Source of the DNA: an uncultured Paenibacillaceae bacterium
GTDB taxonomy: Bacteria; Bacillota; Bacilli; Paenibacillales; K13
Length of the DNA: 64,000 nucleotides
Assembly: GCA_913056365.1 (NCBI GenBank)
Contig: CAJXLT010000002.1
Span: 62,001-126,000 of the forward strand
Reading direction: 5' to 3'
Made by a program: the position numbers and the translations under genes. Below are positions 37,210 through 48,029 of this stretch, piece by piece; within the stretch, counting starts at the first letter, position 1, and each line of letters opens with the position of its first letter. The notes under the pieces are model-generated. The model had not been told where the DNA came from. It made no database searches and saw only the letters and a list, made by a program, of their open reading frames with translations.

Positions 37210-38613
37210 TTACAAGATATATTGACTTAAATCTCGGTTGCGTACTATGTCCCCTAGCTTCTCCCTGACATACTCCGGTGTAATCTCGATGGATTCCATT
37301 GTGATGTCAGGCGCTTCAAAGGAGAGGTCCTCCAACAATTTTTCCAATATCGTATGCAATCTTCTGGCGCCGATATTATCGGTATTCTGATTCACCTCCG
37401 CTGCTATGCGGGCCAGCTCCGCAATCGCTTCTTCTGAAAATTTCACATCAATGCCTTCTGTATGCAACAACGCAATGTATTGTTTGGTCATCGCATTTTG
37501 CGGTTCCTTCAGGATGCGTACGAAATCATCTTGTGTCAGGCTGTCCAGTTCTACCCGGATTGGAAATCGTCCTTGCAGCTCCGGTATCAAATCAGACGGC
37601 TTGGCAATATGGAATGCGCCTGCAGCGATGAAAAGCATATAATCTGTCTTCACAGGACCGTACTTCGTCATAATCGTAGATCCTTCTACGATAGGCAGAA
37701 TATCCCGTTGCACGCCTTCTCGGGAAACATCCGGCCCGTTGCCGCGATCCTTGCTTGCGATTTTATCAATCTCATCCAAGAATATAATACCGCTTTGCTC
37801 TGCGCGTTCGATCGATTCCTGGTACACTTCATCCATATCAATGAGCTTATTGGCTTCCTCCTGGATTAACGCTTTGCGCGCTTCCTTAATCGGAAGCTTC
37901 CGCTTCTTTGATTTTTTCGGCATCATGTTGCCGAATATCTCCTGCATGTTGATGCCCATTTGCTCATTGCCTTGACCCGTGAACATCTCCAGCATGGACG
38001 GTGAGTTGTCTTCAACCTGAATTTCGATGACTTGCTCTTCCAGTTCTCCGCGCATAAGACGCTCACGCATCTGCGCTCGTCTCGCCTGCAAATCTTGATT
38101 CGTGCTCTGCTGTTCAGCATCCGTATCGTCCTGTGTCCCTGCGCCGCCGAATATCATCTCCAACGGATTTTTGCCGCTGCGATTGCGGTTCGGAGACGGG
38201 ATCAGAATGGTCACTATGCGCTCATTCGCCTGCTGTTCTGCTTTTTCCTTAACGGTTTCTGTCTTTTCGGATTTCACCATGCGGATTGCGGTTTCCACCA
38301 AATCGCGCACCATCGATTCCACATCGCGTCCGACATAGCCAACTTCCGTAAACTTGGTTGCTTCCAGCTTCACGAATGGCGCCCCTGTTAGTTTCGCTAA
38401 GCGTCGGGCAATCTCCGTCTTGCCGACGCCAGTCGGACCAATCATTAAGATGTTCTTGGGAACAATTTCATCGCGAATGCTATCATCCAGCATACTTCTT
38501 CGATAACGATTGCGAAGCGCCACTGCCACGGATTTCTTCGCTTCTTTTTGCCCGACAATATACTGATCTAGCTCAGCCACGATTTGCCTCGGGGTCATGG
38601 CTTTTCGAATCAT
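37210..38613 (-). CDS. hslU: ATP-dependent protease ATPase subunit HslU (ClpY)
   Basis: AAA+ unfoldase for the HslV peptidase. 467 residues: [20 protein letters not shown], Walker [17 protein letters not shown] (Lys65), pore motif region [18 protein letters not shown], Walker [15 protein letters not shown], an inserted I domain (about 140-260) and sensor residues near [12 protein letters not shown]. The ATG follows GGAGGG well. 34 bp after hslV. Confidence 0.97.
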   Translation of the reverse strand: MIRKAMTPRQIVAELDQYIVGQKEAKKSVAVALRNRYRRSMLDDSIRDEIVPKNILMIGPTGVGKTEIARRLAKLTGAPFVKLEATKFTEVGYVGRDVESMVRDLVETAIRMVKSEKTETVKEKAEQQANERIVTILIPSPNRNRSGKNPLEMIFGGAGTQDDTDAEQQSTNQDLQARRAQMRERLMRGELEEQVIEIQVEDNSPSMLEMFTGQGNEQMGINMQEIFGNMMPKKSKKRKLPIKEARKALIQEEANKLIDMDEVYQESIERAEQSGIIFLDEIDKIASKDRGNGPDVSREGVQRDILPIVEGSTIMTKYGPVKTDYMLFIAAGAFHIAKPSDLIPELQGRFPIRVELDSLTQDDFVRILKEPQNAMTKQYIALLHTEGIDVKFSEEAIAELARIAAEVNQNTDNIGARRLHTILEKLLEDLSFEAPDITMESIEITPEYVREKLGDIVRNRDLSQYIL

Positions 38614-38647
38614 GCGTCCACCCTCCGTTCGTACTCCTACGATACAA

Positions 38648-39190
38648 TTATATTTCTTCTGTTACTATATTATGGTTGGTAAATACACAAATATCCGCGG
38701 CCATTTGCAAAGCTGCCTTGGAGATTTCACTAGCTTCCATGTGCGGCGCATATTGCTTAAGCGCACGACCAGCAGCGAGTGCAAAGCTTCCTCCCGAACC
38801 AATCGCAACGATGCCGTCATCCGGTTCGATAATTTCACCAATTCCCGAGATCAGGAGCAGAGATTGTTCGTCCATTACGACCATCATCGCTTCCAGTCTG
38901 CGCAGCACGCGATCCGACCGCCAATCCTTAGCAAGCTCGACTGCTGCACGCTGCAAATTTCCGCCGTGCTCTTCCAGCTTGGCCTCGAACTTCTCGAATA
39001 AGGTAATCGCATCCGCTACTGATCCGGCAAAGCCAGCCACTACCTTACCTCTGTGTAATCTCCGTACCTTCTTCGCGTGTTGCTTCATAACCATCTGATT
39101 GCCGAATGTCACTTGTCCGTCTCCTGAGACGGCTCCCTTGCCATTGTGCCGGATTGCAAAAATCGTAGTAGCATGAAAGCTTGCGTTCAT
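38648..39190 (-). CDS. hslV: ATP-dependent protease peptidase subunit HslV (ClpQ)
   Basis: Proteasome-beta-like peptidase of the HslUV complex. 180 residues, with [60 protein letters not shown] and [17 protein letters not shown]-type signatures. The N-terminus is [13 protein letters not shown]. subtilis uses Ser2 ([11 protein letters not shown]) as the nucleophile, whereas here residue 2 is Asn. The ATG is 8 nt after AAGGAGG, and no nearby in-frame start restores Ser or Thr at position 2. Either further N-terminal processing or use of Ser4/Thr8 is implied. Confidence 0.96.
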   Translation of the reverse strand: MNASFHATTIFAIRHNGKGAVSGDGQVTFGNQMVMKQHAKKVRRLHRGKVVAGFAGSVADAITLFEKFEAKLEEHGGNLQRAAVELAKDWRSDRVLRRLEAMMVVMDEQSLLLISGIGEIIEPDDGIVAIGSGGSFALAAGRALKQYAPHMEASEISKAALQMAADICVFTNHNIVTEEI

Positions 39191-39203
39191 CCATTCATCC
39201 TCC

Positions 39204-40097
39204 TTAAGCTCTGGGGTGAGCCCGATTATACACGGATTGCAGGTGGCCTTTGGTCACATGTGTATAAATTTGTGTCGTCGACAGATTCGCATGACCGAGC
39301 AGCTCCTGAACGGTCCGCAAATCCGCACCGGCTTCCAGCAAATGTGTTGCGAACGAATGACGAAACGTATGCGGCGAGATCCGTCTCCCTTGTGCGCTTC
39401 GTTCCACCAGACTGTTCAACACCCTGCGTATACTGCGGTCAGTCAGTCGTGTCCCTCGATGATTCAAAAACAAGGCCGAGCCGCTGCCAGCTTGGGCCAA
39501 TGCAGGTCTTCCATCTTGCAAATATCGGGCCAGTGCCTGCAAGGCATAATCGCCAAGCGGTACATAGCGTTCCTTCGCACCTTTGCCAAATACTAAAGCT
39601 GTCCCAATATTGAGATCTAGATGTACGATATCCAGTGCCGCGAGCTCACTAACACGCATCCCGCCTGCATAGAGTATTTCGACGATTGCTCGATCTCTCA
39701 GGCCAAGCGGTCCTTCACGATCCGCTGCTTCGAGAATCGCCTGCATCTCCTCCACATAGAGGAAGGTCGGCAGTTTCTTCTCCAGCTTCGGAGTTCGCAC
39801 GTGGTGGAAGGGACTCGCATCCAGCTCACCTTGACGCATCATAAACTGATAGAACGAACGCAGTGCTGACAGCTTGCGAGCAATACTGGCACGCGCATAG
39901 GACTTCGCATGGAGCGATGCGAGGTACATGCGAACATCAGAATAAGCAACCTGAGCCAAGCGATCGATACGCTGCGCATCTAGGAATGAACAGAAGTCTC
40001 TCAGATCGGCAGCATAATGCTCCAGCGTGTAAGGCGATGCATTTTTCTCAACTTCAAGATATTGGAGAAAGCTGTCGATCCATCGACTATCCTTCAT
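39204..40097 (-). CDS. xerC: tyrosine recombinase XerC (CodV)
   Basis: Chromosome dimer resolution recombinase. 297 residues with an N-terminal SAM-like core-binding domain and a catalytic domain carrying R148 (AGGMRVSEL), K172 ([12 protein letters not shown]), H243-R246 ([14 protein letters not shown]), H269 ([13 protein letters not shown]) and Tyr278. All catalytic residues are present. Lies between trmFO and hslV, the codV slot of B. subtilis, so this is the housekeeping enzyme and not a phage integrase. Confidence 0.95.
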   Translation of the reverse strand: MKDSRWIDSFLQYLEVEKNASPYTLEHYAADLRDFCSFLDAQRIDRLAQVAYSDVRMYLASLHAKSYARASIARKLSALRSFYQFMMRQGELDASPFHHVRTPKLEKKLPTFLYVEEMQAILEAADREGPLGLRDRAIVEILYAGGMRVSELAALDIVHLDLNIGTALVFGKGAKERYVPLGDYALQALARYLQDGRPALAQAGSGSALFLNHRGTRLTDRSIRRVLNSLVERSAQGRRISPHTFRHSFATHLLEAGADLRTVQELLGHANLSTTQIYTHVTKGHLQSVYNRAHPRA

Positions 40098-40118
40098 GCT
40101 ATTCCCTCCTTATTAAGT

Positions 40119-41432
40119 TTATACGCTAAGTTTACGATAAGGTTGCAATGCTTCTAGCGCCCTCTTGGCCAATGCTTCATTTTTCTCTTGCTTCTTCCGA
40201 ATGCGGACCTGAAGCGGCGGTAGCAGTCCGAAGTTCGCATTCATCGGCTGGAAGTGACGAAACTCAGCTGTCGTGATGTAGTGCGCCAGACTACCAATGA
40301 CTGTTTCCTGCGGCAGAACGAGCAATTGTTCATCTCGTGCAGCTAAGGCTGCGTTCATGCCTGCGATGAGTCCAGTTGCTGCAGATTCAACATACCCTTC
40401 CACCCCTGTCATCTGCCCGGCGAAGAAGATCCGCTTCTCGTTCTTCAACTGATACGTAGCATCTAGCAGCTTAGGAGAGTTAATAAACGTATTGCGATGC
40501 ATGACGCCGAATCGAACGAACTCCGCATGCTCAAGTCCCGGTATGAGTGAGAATACTCTTTTCTGTTCTCCCCACTTTAGATGAGTTTGAAACCCTACCA
40601 TATTATATAGCGTACCCGCAGAGTTGTCCTGACGCAGCTGAACGACCGCATGCGGCAGCTCTCCGGTGTGGGGATTAATCAGTCCGACAGGCTTCATCGG
40701 ACCGAACAGCGCGGTTTGCTTGCCGCGCCCAGCCATCACCTCGATCGGCATGCATCCCTCGAAGTATACTTCCTTCTCGAAATCTTTCAAAGGCACAGCT
40801 TCTGCGTTAATCAGCTCTTCATGGAAGTAATTGTACTCCTCCTCGGTCATCGGACAGTTCAAATAGGCAGCCTCGCCCTTGTCATAGCGAGAAGCCAAGT
40901 ATACCTTCCCCATATCGATGGAATCCTTCTCGATAATCGGTGCAGCAGCATCGTAGAAATAAAAGTACGACTCGCCTGTCAATACTTGAAGCCGCTCGGA
41001 CAATGCAGGCGACGTCAGCGGTCCAGTAGCGATAACAACAATACCTTCAGGAATTTCGGTCAATTCTTCATTCTTGAACGTAATCAAGGGATGGTTCTTC
41101 AACGTTCGAGTCACTTCGTCGGAGAACCCCTCTCGATCGACTGCCAGAGCACCGCCAGCTGGGACGGCATGCTGATCGGCGGCACGCAGAATGAGCGAAT
41201 CAAGCCGTCGCATCTCTTCTTTCAACACGCCGACCGCATTCGTCAATCCGTTCGCCCGCATGGAATTGCTGCAGACTAATTCGGCGAATCGCTCCGTATG
41301 ATGGGCTGGCGTCTTGCGAACTGGTCGCATCTCATAAAGTGTGACCGGGACGCCGGTCGAAGCGATCTGCCATGCAGCTTCACTCCCCGCCAGTCCTGCG
41401 CCAATTACCGTTACGCCTTGTGCAGCGCTCAT
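40119..41432 (-). CDS. trmFO: methylenetetrahydrofolate--tRNA-(uracil-5-)-methyltransferase TrmFO
   Basis: Folate- and FAD-dependent enzyme that makes m5U54 in the T-loop of tRNA. 437 residues. The FAD loop is [20 protein letters not shown]; conserved Cys positions are in [20 protein letters not shown] and [17 protein letters not shown]. The C-terminal [12 protein letters not shown] and [13 protein letters not shown]-like region ([14 protein letters not shown]) is typical. Sits between topA and xerC. Confidence 0.97.
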   Translation of the reverse strand: MSAAQGVTVIGAGLAGSEAAWQIASTGVPVTLYEMRPVRKTPAHHTERFAELVCSNSMRANGLTNAVGVLKEEMRRLDSLILRAADQHAVPAGGALAVDREGFSDEVTRTLKNHPLITFKNEELTEIPEGIVVIATGPLTSPALSERLQVLTGESYFYFYDAAAPIIEKDSIDMGKVYLASRYDKGEAAYLNCPMTEEEYNYFHEELINAEAVPLKDFEKEVYFEGCMPIEVMAGRGKQTALFGPMKPVGLINPHTGELPHAVVQLRQDNSAGTLYNMVGFQTHLKWGEQKRVFSLIPGLEHAEFVRFGVMHRNTFINSPKLLDATYQLKNEKRIFFAGQMTGVEGYVESAATGLIAGMNAALAARDEQLLVLPQETVIGSLAHYITTAEFRHFQPMNANFGLLPPLQVRIRKKQEKNEALAKRALEALQPYRKLSV

Positions 41433-41461
41433 CCTAATGTACCTCCTTCACAGCTTGTGCT

Positions 41462-43552
41462 TCATGCTTCTTCTTGTTCTTCCTTCGTTACTTTATGTGA
41501 ACAAGACACACATTGATGGGATATGCCCGCCTTCGATCGCTTCTCCACCATCAGACCGGAGCACTCCGGACACGGTTCGGCAACTGGTTTATCCCATGAT
41601 ACAAATTCACATTCCGGATATTGATCGCAGCCATAGAACAGCCGCCCCTTCTTGCTGCGGCGTTCGACGATCTTGCCCTTGCCGCAGGTCGGGCACGCAA
41701 CACCGGTGTCCTTGACGATCGGCTTCGTATTCCGGCAATCCGGGAAGCCGGAGCAAGCGAGAAACTTACCGAACCGCCCCATCTTATACACAAAGTGACG
41801 ACCGCACTTCTCACAGATTTCATCGGAAACCTCATCTTCAATCTCGATTTCTTCCATCTCTTCCTCTGCAACATCTAACCGTTGCTTAAAGGTTGAATAA
41901 AATCCTTTAAGAATTTTTACCCAATCCTCACTGCCTTCCTCTACGTGATCCAATTCGTCTTCCATATTCGCAGTAAACTCAACGTTCAGAATTTCCGGGA
42001 AATACTCCTCCATAAGCTGTATAACCAGCTCGCCTAACTCTGTAGGAATGAATTTCTTGTCCTCCATTGCAACATAGCCCCGCTTCTGGATTGTTTCCAG
42101 AGTTGGCGCGTATGTGCTAGGACGCCCAATCCCTTGCTCCTCCAATGCCCGAACAAGCCGGGCTTCCGTATATCTCGGTGGCGGTTGGGTGAAATGCTGC
42201 TTCGGATCTACCTGTTCCAGCTGCGGGAGATCATTCGGCTTCAATGGCGGAAGAAAGTTCTCCTCATCCTTCGTGCCATCATCATTGCCTTCCACATACA
42301 CCTTCATAAACCCATGGAACTTAATTTTAGAGCCGTTCGCTTTGAATACTGCGTCCCCGGCCTTCAAGTCTACACTCATCGTATCCAGCACAGCAGACGC
42401 CATCTGGCTCGCAATGAACCGTTCCCAAATTAGCTTATACAGCCGGAATTGGTCACGTGACAAGTAAGACTTCACAGACACTGGATCACGCATGGCAGAA
42501 GTTGGCCGCACAGCCTCATGCGCATCCTGTGCGTTCGAGCCCTTCTTCACATAATTCCTCGGTTCGTTGGGCACGTAATCGACACCGTACTTATCTTGGA
42601 TATACTCACTTGCCTCTTCTTGGGCAACTGGGGATATGCGCGTTGAATCCGTACGCATGTATGTAATTAAACCGACAGAGCCTTCTTTCCCTAGATCAAT
42701 GCCTTCGTACAACTGTTGAGCGACGGACATCGTCCGGGCTGCTCTGAAATTCAACTTCCGGGCAGCCTCCTGCTGCAAGGAGCTCGTTATGAACGGCGGA
42801 GACGGATGACGAAGCCGCTCCTTCTCCTTCACTTCACTGACTACGAACGGCTTGTCTGCAATTGCGGACAACACTTCTTGAACGTCCGCTTCGTTGGACA
42901 GCTCCTTCTTCGCGCCTGCAATACCGTGAAACTTCGCCTCGAATGTGCTGCCGTTAATCGTCAGCTGCACGGTTATACTCCAATATTCTACCGGCTCGAA
43001 GGCTTTGATCTCATTCTCACGATCAATAATAATTTTCACCGCTACAGATTGCACACGGCCTGCGGACAAGCCCTTCTTCACTTTCTTCCACAGCAGCGGA
43101 CTAATCTTGTAACCGACGAGCCTATCCAGAATGCGCCTCGCTTGTTGAGCATTGACCAGATCCATATTAATAGGGCGCGGGTGCTTGAACGCATCCTTCA
43201 CCGCTTGCTTCGTAATCTCATTAAAGACTACTCGGCAAATATCTGTTTCGTCAATGTCCAAATAATGGGCAAGATGCCAAGCGATAGCTTCCCCTTCCCG
43301 ATCCGGGTCAGCTGCAAGATAGATGCGCTTGACTTTCTTCTTCGCATCCTTCAATTCCTTAAGCACATTGCCTTTGCCCCGTATTGTAATGTATTTCGGT
43401 TCGAAGTCACGCTCTACCTCAACGCCAATTTGACTTTTCGGGAGATCGCGGACATGGCCCATAGAGGCCTTCACAATAAATTGTTTGCCTAAGTATTTGC
43501 TTATCGTTTTGGCTTTCGCCGGTGATTCTACGATGACCAGATTGTCGGCCAT
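41462..43552 (-). CDS. topA: DNA topoisomerase I
   Basis: Relaxes negative supercoils. 696 residues: an N-terminal Toprim domain ([36 protein letters not shown]), catalytic Tyr298 in [14 protein letters not shown], and three C-terminal zinc ribbons starting [39 protein letters not shown] and [19 protein letters not shown]. Length and layout match B. subtilis TopA. Confidence 0.98.
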   Translation of the reverse strand: MADNLVIVESPAKAKTISKYLGKQFIVKASMGHVRDLPKSQIGVEVERDFEPKYITIRGKGNVLKELKDAKKKVKRIYLAADPDREGEAIAWHLAHYLDIDETDICRVVFNEITKQAVKDAFKHPRPINMDLVNAQQARRILDRLVGYKISPLLWKKVKKGLSAGRVQSVAVKIIIDRENEIKAFEPVEYWSITVQLTINGSTFEAKFHGIAGAKKELSNEADVQEVLSAIADKPFVVSEVKEKERLRHPSPPFITSSLQQEAARKLNFRAARTMSVAQQLYEGIDLGKEGSVGLITYMRTDSTRISPVAQEEASEYIQDKYGVDYVPNEPRNYVKKGSNAQDAHEAVRPTSAMRDPVSVKSYLSRDQFRLYKLIWERFIASQMASAVLDTMSVDLKAGDAVFKANGSKIKFHGFMKVYVEGNDDGTKDEENFLPPLKPNDLPQLEQVDPKQHFTQPPPRYTEARLVRALEEQGIGRPSTYAPTLETIQKRGYVAMEDKKFIPTELGELVIQLMEEYFPEILNVEFTANMEDELDHVEEGSEDWVKILKGFYSTFKQRLDVAEEEMEEIEIEDEVSDEICEKCGRHFVYKMGRFGKFLACSGFPDCRNTKPIVKDTGVACPTCGKGKIVERRSKKGRLFYGCDQYPECEFVSWDKPVAEPCPECSGLMVEKRSKAGISHQCVSCSHKVTKEEQEEA

Positions 43553-43596
43553 AGGCGGTTTCCCCCCTCGTGCGATTCTATTTCGCGGTTGCCGGG

Positions 43597-44760
43597 CTAA
43601 TACGTAATGAACTGGAAATAAGATCCGGATTTTTGCTCAATCTTTTTCTTCATTAGTAAAGATAGCAGAACTGAATGCAAATGTCCAAACGGGAATTTCG
43701 TTGCAGCCTCCAATTCATCGACCGTCGCCGGACTGTTAGCCAACACATCCAGGATGTGCCGTTCGTCCTCAGACAACAGATCGAAGGCTGATGACCGCTC
43801 GCGATCCCTTGTCATGCTTGTATCTGATTTGCCTGTTCGAGCGTTCATCGCTTCTCTCCATTCGGGTGTTAGGTAATGTTTAATTCCAGCTTCTACACCT
43901 TCAGCACTCCATACTGGTGTTACCGGAAACTGTCCCCACAAATTCAAGACACCCTTGCTTTTCGGTGAAGTAATCGGACCGGGAACAACGAACAATTCTC
44001 GGTTGGCATCAACTGCCATTCCAGCTGTAATCAGTGCGCCACTTCGTTCTGCAGCCTCTACAATGACTGTTCCGAAGCTAAGACCGGCGATGATACGATT
44101 GCGTCTCGGAAACCTCCCAGGATGAACAATAGAACCAAGCGGATATTCACTCACAACTAGACCACTTTCCAAGATACGTTGATATAATACGCGATTCTCA
44201 GGCGGGTACACCCGTTCTACACCTGTACCTAATACAGCTATCGTTCGGCCGCAGCCAGACAATGCGCCGCTATGGGCGGCTGCATCGATCCCGCGTGCCA
44301 TACCGCTAACGACAGTAAATCCGCTGTCCGCCAGCTCTTGTCCAAGCTGTTGCGCTACATACTTGCCGTAAGCAGTTGGCACGCGGGTGCCGACAATCGC
44401 AATTCTGGGCAGCTTCAAGAGATTTAGATCCCCCTTATAATACAATACCCACGGCGGGTTATCCGCATGCTCCAGCAAGCTTGGATAGTCATCGTCCAAT
44501 CTTGTCACAATGCTGATACCTTCTTGACGATATGCTTCTATACGCTTCTCTAAGTACGTATTGGATAAAGTCTGCTGCAGCCTACCTGCGATATCTCGTC
44601 GAATTCCTGCCTGCGCAAGCAATGCGGGGGAGAACCATCCTTGCTTCTCGTATTCGACATATTGCTCCAAATTATGCGTTATCTTCATAATGCGATCAAT
44701 CGTTTTCCATCCGACACCGTCTACTTCATGCAGACCGAACAACAACCACTTCTGATCCAT
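43597..44760 (-). CDS. dprA: DNA processing protein DprA
   Basis: Loads RecA on incoming single-stranded DNA in transformation. 387 residues: a SAM-like N-terminal domain, a Rossmann fold with [49 protein letters not shown] and [20 protein letters not shown], and a C-terminal winged helix (about 325-387, [20 protein letters not shown]). All are intact, so competence functions seem kept; comM lies nearby. It is preceded by the sucD terminator. Confidence 0.96.
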   Translation of the reverse strand: MDQKWLLFGLHEVDGVGWKTIDRIMKITHNLEQYVEYEKQGWFSPALLAQAGIRRDIAGRLQQTLSNTYLEKRIEAYRQEGISIVTRLDDDYPSLLEHADNPPWVLYYKGDLNLLKLPRIAIVGTRVPTAYGKYVAQQLGQELADSGFTVVSGMARGIDAAAHSGALSGCGRTIAVLGTGVERVYPPENRVLYQRILESGLVVSEYPLGSIVHPGRFPRRNRIIAGLSFGTVIVEAAERSGALITAGMAVDANRELFVVPGPITSPKSKGVLNLWGQFPVTPVWSAEGVEAGIKHYLTPEWREAMNARTGKSDTSMTRDRERSSAFDLLSEDERHILDVLANSPATVDELEAATKFPFGHLHSVLLSLLMKKKIEQKSGSYFQFITY

Positions 44761-44816
44761 CTCATCTCATCCTTTCCTTGTCACAAGAACTCCATAAATA
44801 TTCCACAGCAAAGTGC

Positions 44817-44858
44817 ATAAAAAAACCTTCCACTCCCTATGAATAAGGAAATGGAAGG
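44817..44858 (-). terminator. intrinsic terminator after sucD
   Basis: On the minus strand, CCTTCCATTTCCTTAT pairs with ATAGGGAGTGGAAGG (one G-A mismatch region) over a 2-4 base loop, then seven T. It separates sucCD from dprA. Confidence 0.88.
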
Positions 44859-44892
44859 TTGCTTACCTTCACAAATAACGATATTGTATTCT

Positions 44893-45822
44893 TTATTTCG
44901 TCAGGCACTTCTCCAATAGACCTTGCTCTTCGAGAACACGAACAAGTGTTGCGCCCATGTCAGATGGTGTTGGTGCCACCTGAATACCGCAGCGTTCCAT
45001 TGTTGCAATCTTCTCAGCAGCTGTACCTTTGCCGCCGGAGATAATCGCGCCTGCATGGCCCATTCGCTTGCCTGGAGGCGCTGTTTGACCGCCGATAAAG
45101 CCAACTACCGGCTTCGTCATGTTTGCCTTGATCCACTCAGCAGCTTCTTCTTCTGCTGTGCCTCCGATTTCGCCGATCATGATGACCGCATAAGTGTCCG
45201 GATCCTCATTGAATCGCTTCAGCACATCAATGAATTCCATCCCCTTGACCGGATCACCGCCGATCCCGACTGCAGAGGATTGCCCGATATTGCGAGTCGT
45301 CAGCTGATGAACCGCTTCATAAGTAAGTGTGCCGCTGCGGGATACTACCCCGACATGCCCTGGAGTATGAATGTATCCGGGCATGATGCCGATCTTGCAC
45401 TCGCCTGGTGTAATAACCCCTGGGCAGTTAGGCCCTACGAGAACCGATTTCTTGCCTTCCATATATCGCTTCACCTTGACCATATCAAGCACAGGGATGC
45501 CTTCTGTAATACAGATGACAAGATCCATATCAGCATCCACTGCCTCCATGATGGAGTCAGCCGCGAATGCCGGCGGTACATAAATCACCGATACCGTTGC
45601 ACCCGTCTCCTTCACTGCATCCTGGACTGTATTGAATACCGGAAGCGACACCTTGCTGCCGTTATCCAGCTCGAAATCGATTTGTGTACCGCCCTTGCCA
45701 GGCGTCACGCCGCCCACCATCTGGGTACCGTACTCCAATGCGCCTTGCGTATGGAACTTACCCGTAGCGCCTGTGATCCCTTGCGTGATCACTTTTGTGT
45801 TTTTATCAATCAATATACTCAT
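44893..45822 (-). CDS. sucD: succinate--CoA ligase alpha subunit
   Basis: TCA cycle: interconverts succinyl-CoA and succinate. 309 residues from [18 protein letters not shown]. It has the CoA-binding Rossmann region ([20 protein letters not shown]), [20 protein letters not shown] and the phospho-His loop [19 protein letters not shown]. The frame opens seven codons earlier; the internal ATG fits the family. Follows sucC by 36 bp. Confidence 0.97.
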   Translation of the reverse strand: MSILIDKNTKVITQGITGATGKFHTQGALEYGTQMVGGVTPGKGGTQIDFELDNGSKVSLPVFNTVQDAVKETGATVSVIYVPPAFAADSIMEAVDADMDLVICITEGIPVLDMVKVKRYMEGKKSVLVGPNCPGVITPGECKIGIMPGYIHTPGHVGVVSRSGTLTYEAVHQLTTRNIGQSSAVGIGGDPVKGMEFIDVLKRFNEDPDTYAVIMIGEIGGTAEEEAAEWIKANMTKPVVGFIGGQTAPPGKRMGHAGAIISGGKGTAAEKIATMERCGIQVAPTPSDMGATLVRVLEEQGLLEKCLTK

Positions 45823-45858
45823 GGCTAATGCCTGACCTCCCATTCCGAAGTAGTAGAA

Positions 45859-47019
45859 TTATTTAACGAGGGAAACAATCTTCTGCGCGCCGTCGGACAT
45901 CGAGTCCGCAGATACAATATTCAAGCCGGATTCGTTCAGAATCTGTTTGCCAAGCTCTACATTCGTCCCTTCCAGACGTACAACGAGCGGTTTATCAAGC
46001 GAAACCTGCTTAGCCGCTTCCACAACCCCGTTCGCGATTACATCGCAGCGCATAATGCCGCCGAAGATATTGACGAAGATGCCTTTCACCTTCGCATCAG
46101 ACAAAATAATCTTGAATGCTTCGGTTACTTTCTCCGTTGTTGCGCCGCCCCCTACATCTAGGAAGTTGGCCGGGTCTCCGCCATAATGCTTAATAATGTC
46201 CATCGTTGCCATCGCGAGACCGGCACCGTTCACCATACAACCGATGTTGCCGTCCAACGCGATATAGCTCAAATCGAATTTGGAAGCTTCGATTTCCTTC
46301 TCGTCTTCCTCGTCCAAGTCTCTTAATTCTAAGATGTCGTTGTGACGGTACAAAGCGTTGGAGTCAAAGTTCAGTTTCGCATCCAGCGCCATCACATCAC
46401 CGTCGCCTGTTACGACAAGCGGGTTGATCTCTGCAATCGAGCAGTCCTTGTCCACAAAAGCGGTGTATAAGCTAATCATGAACTTCGCAGCCTTGCGCAC
46501 GAGCTCATTCGGAATGTTGATCGCATACGCAAGCCGTGTAGCTTGGAACGGCAACAGCCCAACAGCCGGATCGATGATTTCCTTGAAGATCTTCTCCGGT
46601 GTCTTCTCAGCGACTTCCTCGATCTCCGTGCCGCCTTCCTCTGACGCCATCATCACAACGCAGCCTGTCGCGCGGTCTACCACGATGCCGACATAATACT
46701 CTTTCTTAATATCGCAGCCTTGTTCGATCAACAGGCGCTTCACTTCTTTGCCTTCCGGTCCAGTCTGGTGCGTGACCAGTACCTTGCCGAGCAGTTCTTC
46801 TGCATATGTACGCACTTCATCTACATTCTTGGCGATTTTGACACCGCCGGCTTTACCGCGTCCGCCCGCATGGATTTGTGCTTTCACAACCGACACAGCT
46901 GTGCCGATCTCCTTCGCCGCTGCTACAGCTTCTTCCGGCGTGAACGCCACTTTGCCGACAGGTACAGCAACGCCGTACTGCCTGAGAACCTCTTTGCCTT
47001 GATACTCATGGATGTTCAT
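45859..47019 (-). CDS. sucC: succinate--CoA ligase beta subunit
   Basis: Nucleotide-binding subunit of succinyl-CoA synthetase. 386 residues: an N-terminal ATP-grasp domain ([40 protein letters not shown]) and a C-terminal ligase domain ([40 protein letters not shown]). Pairs with sucD. Confidence 0.98.
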   Translation of the reverse strand: MNIHEYQGKEVLRQYGVAVPVGKVAFTPEEAVAAAKEIGTAVSVVKAQIHAGGRGKAGGVKIAKNVDEVRTYAEELLGKVLVTHQTGPEGKEVKRLLIEQGCDIKKEYYVGIVVDRATGCVVMMASEEGGTEIEEVAEKTPEKIFKEIIDPAVGLLPFQATRLAYAINIPNELVRKAAKFMISLYTAFVDKDCSIAEINPLVVTGDGDVMALDAKLNFDSNALYRHNDILELRDLDEEDEKEIEASKFDLSYIALDGNIGCMVNGAGLAMATMDIIKHYGGDPANFLDVGGGATTEKVTEAFKIILSDAKVKGIFVNIFGGIMRCDVIANGVVEAAKQVSLDKPLVVRLEGTNVELGKQILNESGLNIVSADSMSDGAQKIVSLVK

Positions 47020-47104
47020 TCAGATATCCTCCTATCTTTTGGATCGGGCCGCTAAGTTGCGACCTTCGTATATAAGTGTGAAAACAACCAAATCCAAACC
47101 TTCA

Positions 47105-47120
47105 TTATTGTATCACTAAT
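47105..47120 (-). promoter_or_regulatory. putative sucC promoter (-10 element)
   Basis: On the minus strand, TGATACAAT gives an extended -10 (TACAAT at 47112-47107). No convincing -35 lies 16-18 bp upstream, so this is tentative. The sequence from 47020 to 47180 holds nothing else clear. Confidence 0.35.
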
Positions 47121-47188
47121 TCGCTCAACTTTCCTTATAATTTGTTGCAAAAGCGACATTTTTTTTGGACAGTGGGAAAGGCCGTCCA

Positions 47189-47233
47189 CAGCTGTGCTCC
47201 TTCTCTGCAGCACTGGACGACCTGTTTCCTGCT
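47189..47233 (-). terminator. possible terminator hairpin after the zinc-ribbon gene
   Basis: On the minus strand, GGTCGTCCA pairs with TGGACGGCC (one G-U), with an inner GTGCT/AGCAC stem. Only TTT follows, so termination strength is doubtful. Confidence 0.45.
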
Positions 47234-47299
47234 TATTCGCAGGCAATTTCAGTTGACTGTATGGCGTATCATGTAGTCTCGATGCCGTTGCTGCTATAC

Positions 47300-47533
47300 T
47301 CACATCCTCGGCTCACGTTCTGCCTGCTTGACGAAGCGCATCTCATTCCCAACAAATCCACAGACATTACATTGAATGTCCGGCTCGTCCTGATCCACCT
47401 GCTCTGTCTCATACTGATCGGTCACTTCACCGCTAATCGCATCCTTCATAATCTGCTGCCGAGCACTGCTTAACAGACTAAATTTCACCCGGTTAGAACG
47501 GCAATTTGGACAAAAGTACGGTTTTACCTGCAT
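47300..47533 (-). CDS. small zinc-ribbon protein
   Basis: 77 residues. Two Cys pairs, CPNCRSN near the N-terminus and CNVCGFVGNE near the C-terminus, form a likely zinc ribbon around a charged middle (SGEVTDQYETEQVDQDEPDI). No other domain. GAGGTG precedes the ATG well. It lies upstream of sucC on the same strand, with a hairpin between. Function unknown; nucleic-acid or protein contact is only suggested by the fold. Confidence 0.75.
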   Translation of the reverse strand: MQVKPYFCPNCRSNRVKFSLLSSARQQIMKDAISGEVTDQYETEQVDQDEPDIQCNVCGFVGNEMRFVKQAEREPRM

Positions 47534-47603
47534 CACAATTCACCTCTTACGATCCAGTATGCCCGAAACTAGAGGATTCGTATGCGACTTCGTCCTTATT
47601 GAT

Positions 47604-47807
47604 AGCACTACCGCAAATGATGGGTACCAACTTCACTAATTCAGTACTTTCAGCAAGGAAACCGTGCGATTAGTTACCCAACTACCAATAATCGAGAAGC
47701 CAGCTTCCACTATTAATGATAGTTGGGTAACTAATGACCCAAAATCACCGTAATTCATCATTTTTTCATTACTTTACTACCCATAATAAGTGGAAGCAGG
47801 TAACTAA
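47604..47807. repeat. degenerate inverted-repeat cluster upstream of comM
   Basis: A 15-bp perfect inverted repeat (TTAGTTACCCAACTA at 47670-47684; its complement at 47720-47734) forms the base of a roughly 31-bp imperfect hairpin with inner arms GAAGC and GCTTC. Pieces recur nearby: GGTAACTAA again at 47799-47807, AGTGGAAGC at 47789-47797 (inverse of 47703-47711), and TACCCAT/GGGTACC-like parts near 47621. It looks like a decayed palindromic repeat family. No open frame of note in 47537-47870. Confidence 0.7.
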
Positions 47808-47872
47808 CGAACTCGAACTAACGACCACTTCATCCCTCTGCCCCAATAAAATTGAAAATATGACCCATCCCC

Positions 47873-47901
47873 TTGCGAAGCCGCCATCAATCATGTAAAA
47901 T
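47873..47901 (+). promoter_or_regulatory. putative comM promoter
   Basis: TTGCGA (47873-47878), a 17-bp spacer and TAAAAT (47896-47901) on the plus strand, giving a leader of about 120 nt before comM. Good match to sigma-A. Confidence 0.6.
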
Positions 47902-48029
47902 GTTAGCAAATATTATGTGCGGACAATGAGGAAGCACCCTTGTCCTGAAGCAGTGTGCTCATCATAGTGGATGCAAATTTCTCGCTATAGATGAACACCT
48001 GAACTTTAGGAAAGAGGTGTTTCTTACGT

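Noticed and set aside
39204-40097. Tyrosine recombinase as sign of a mobile element
   Set aside because: Synteny with trmFO and hslV and the whole catalytic set mark it as housekeeping XerC; no att-like repeats seen.
42716-43492. 258-codon plus-strand open frame
   Set aside because: Antisense to the topA N-terminal half, whose motifs are all intact; no ribosome binding site or domain.
44923-45828. 301-codon plus-strand open frame
   Set aside because: It is fully antisense to sucD, rich in Cys, His and Arg with no domain; a shadow of the codon bias of the real gene.
47052-47303. 83-codon minus-strand frame before sucC
   Set aside because: Covers the hairpin and promoter region, with no ribosome binding site and no domain.
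47604-47807. CRISPR array
   Set aside because: The repeats are unequal, inverted and too few; no cas genes are present in the window.
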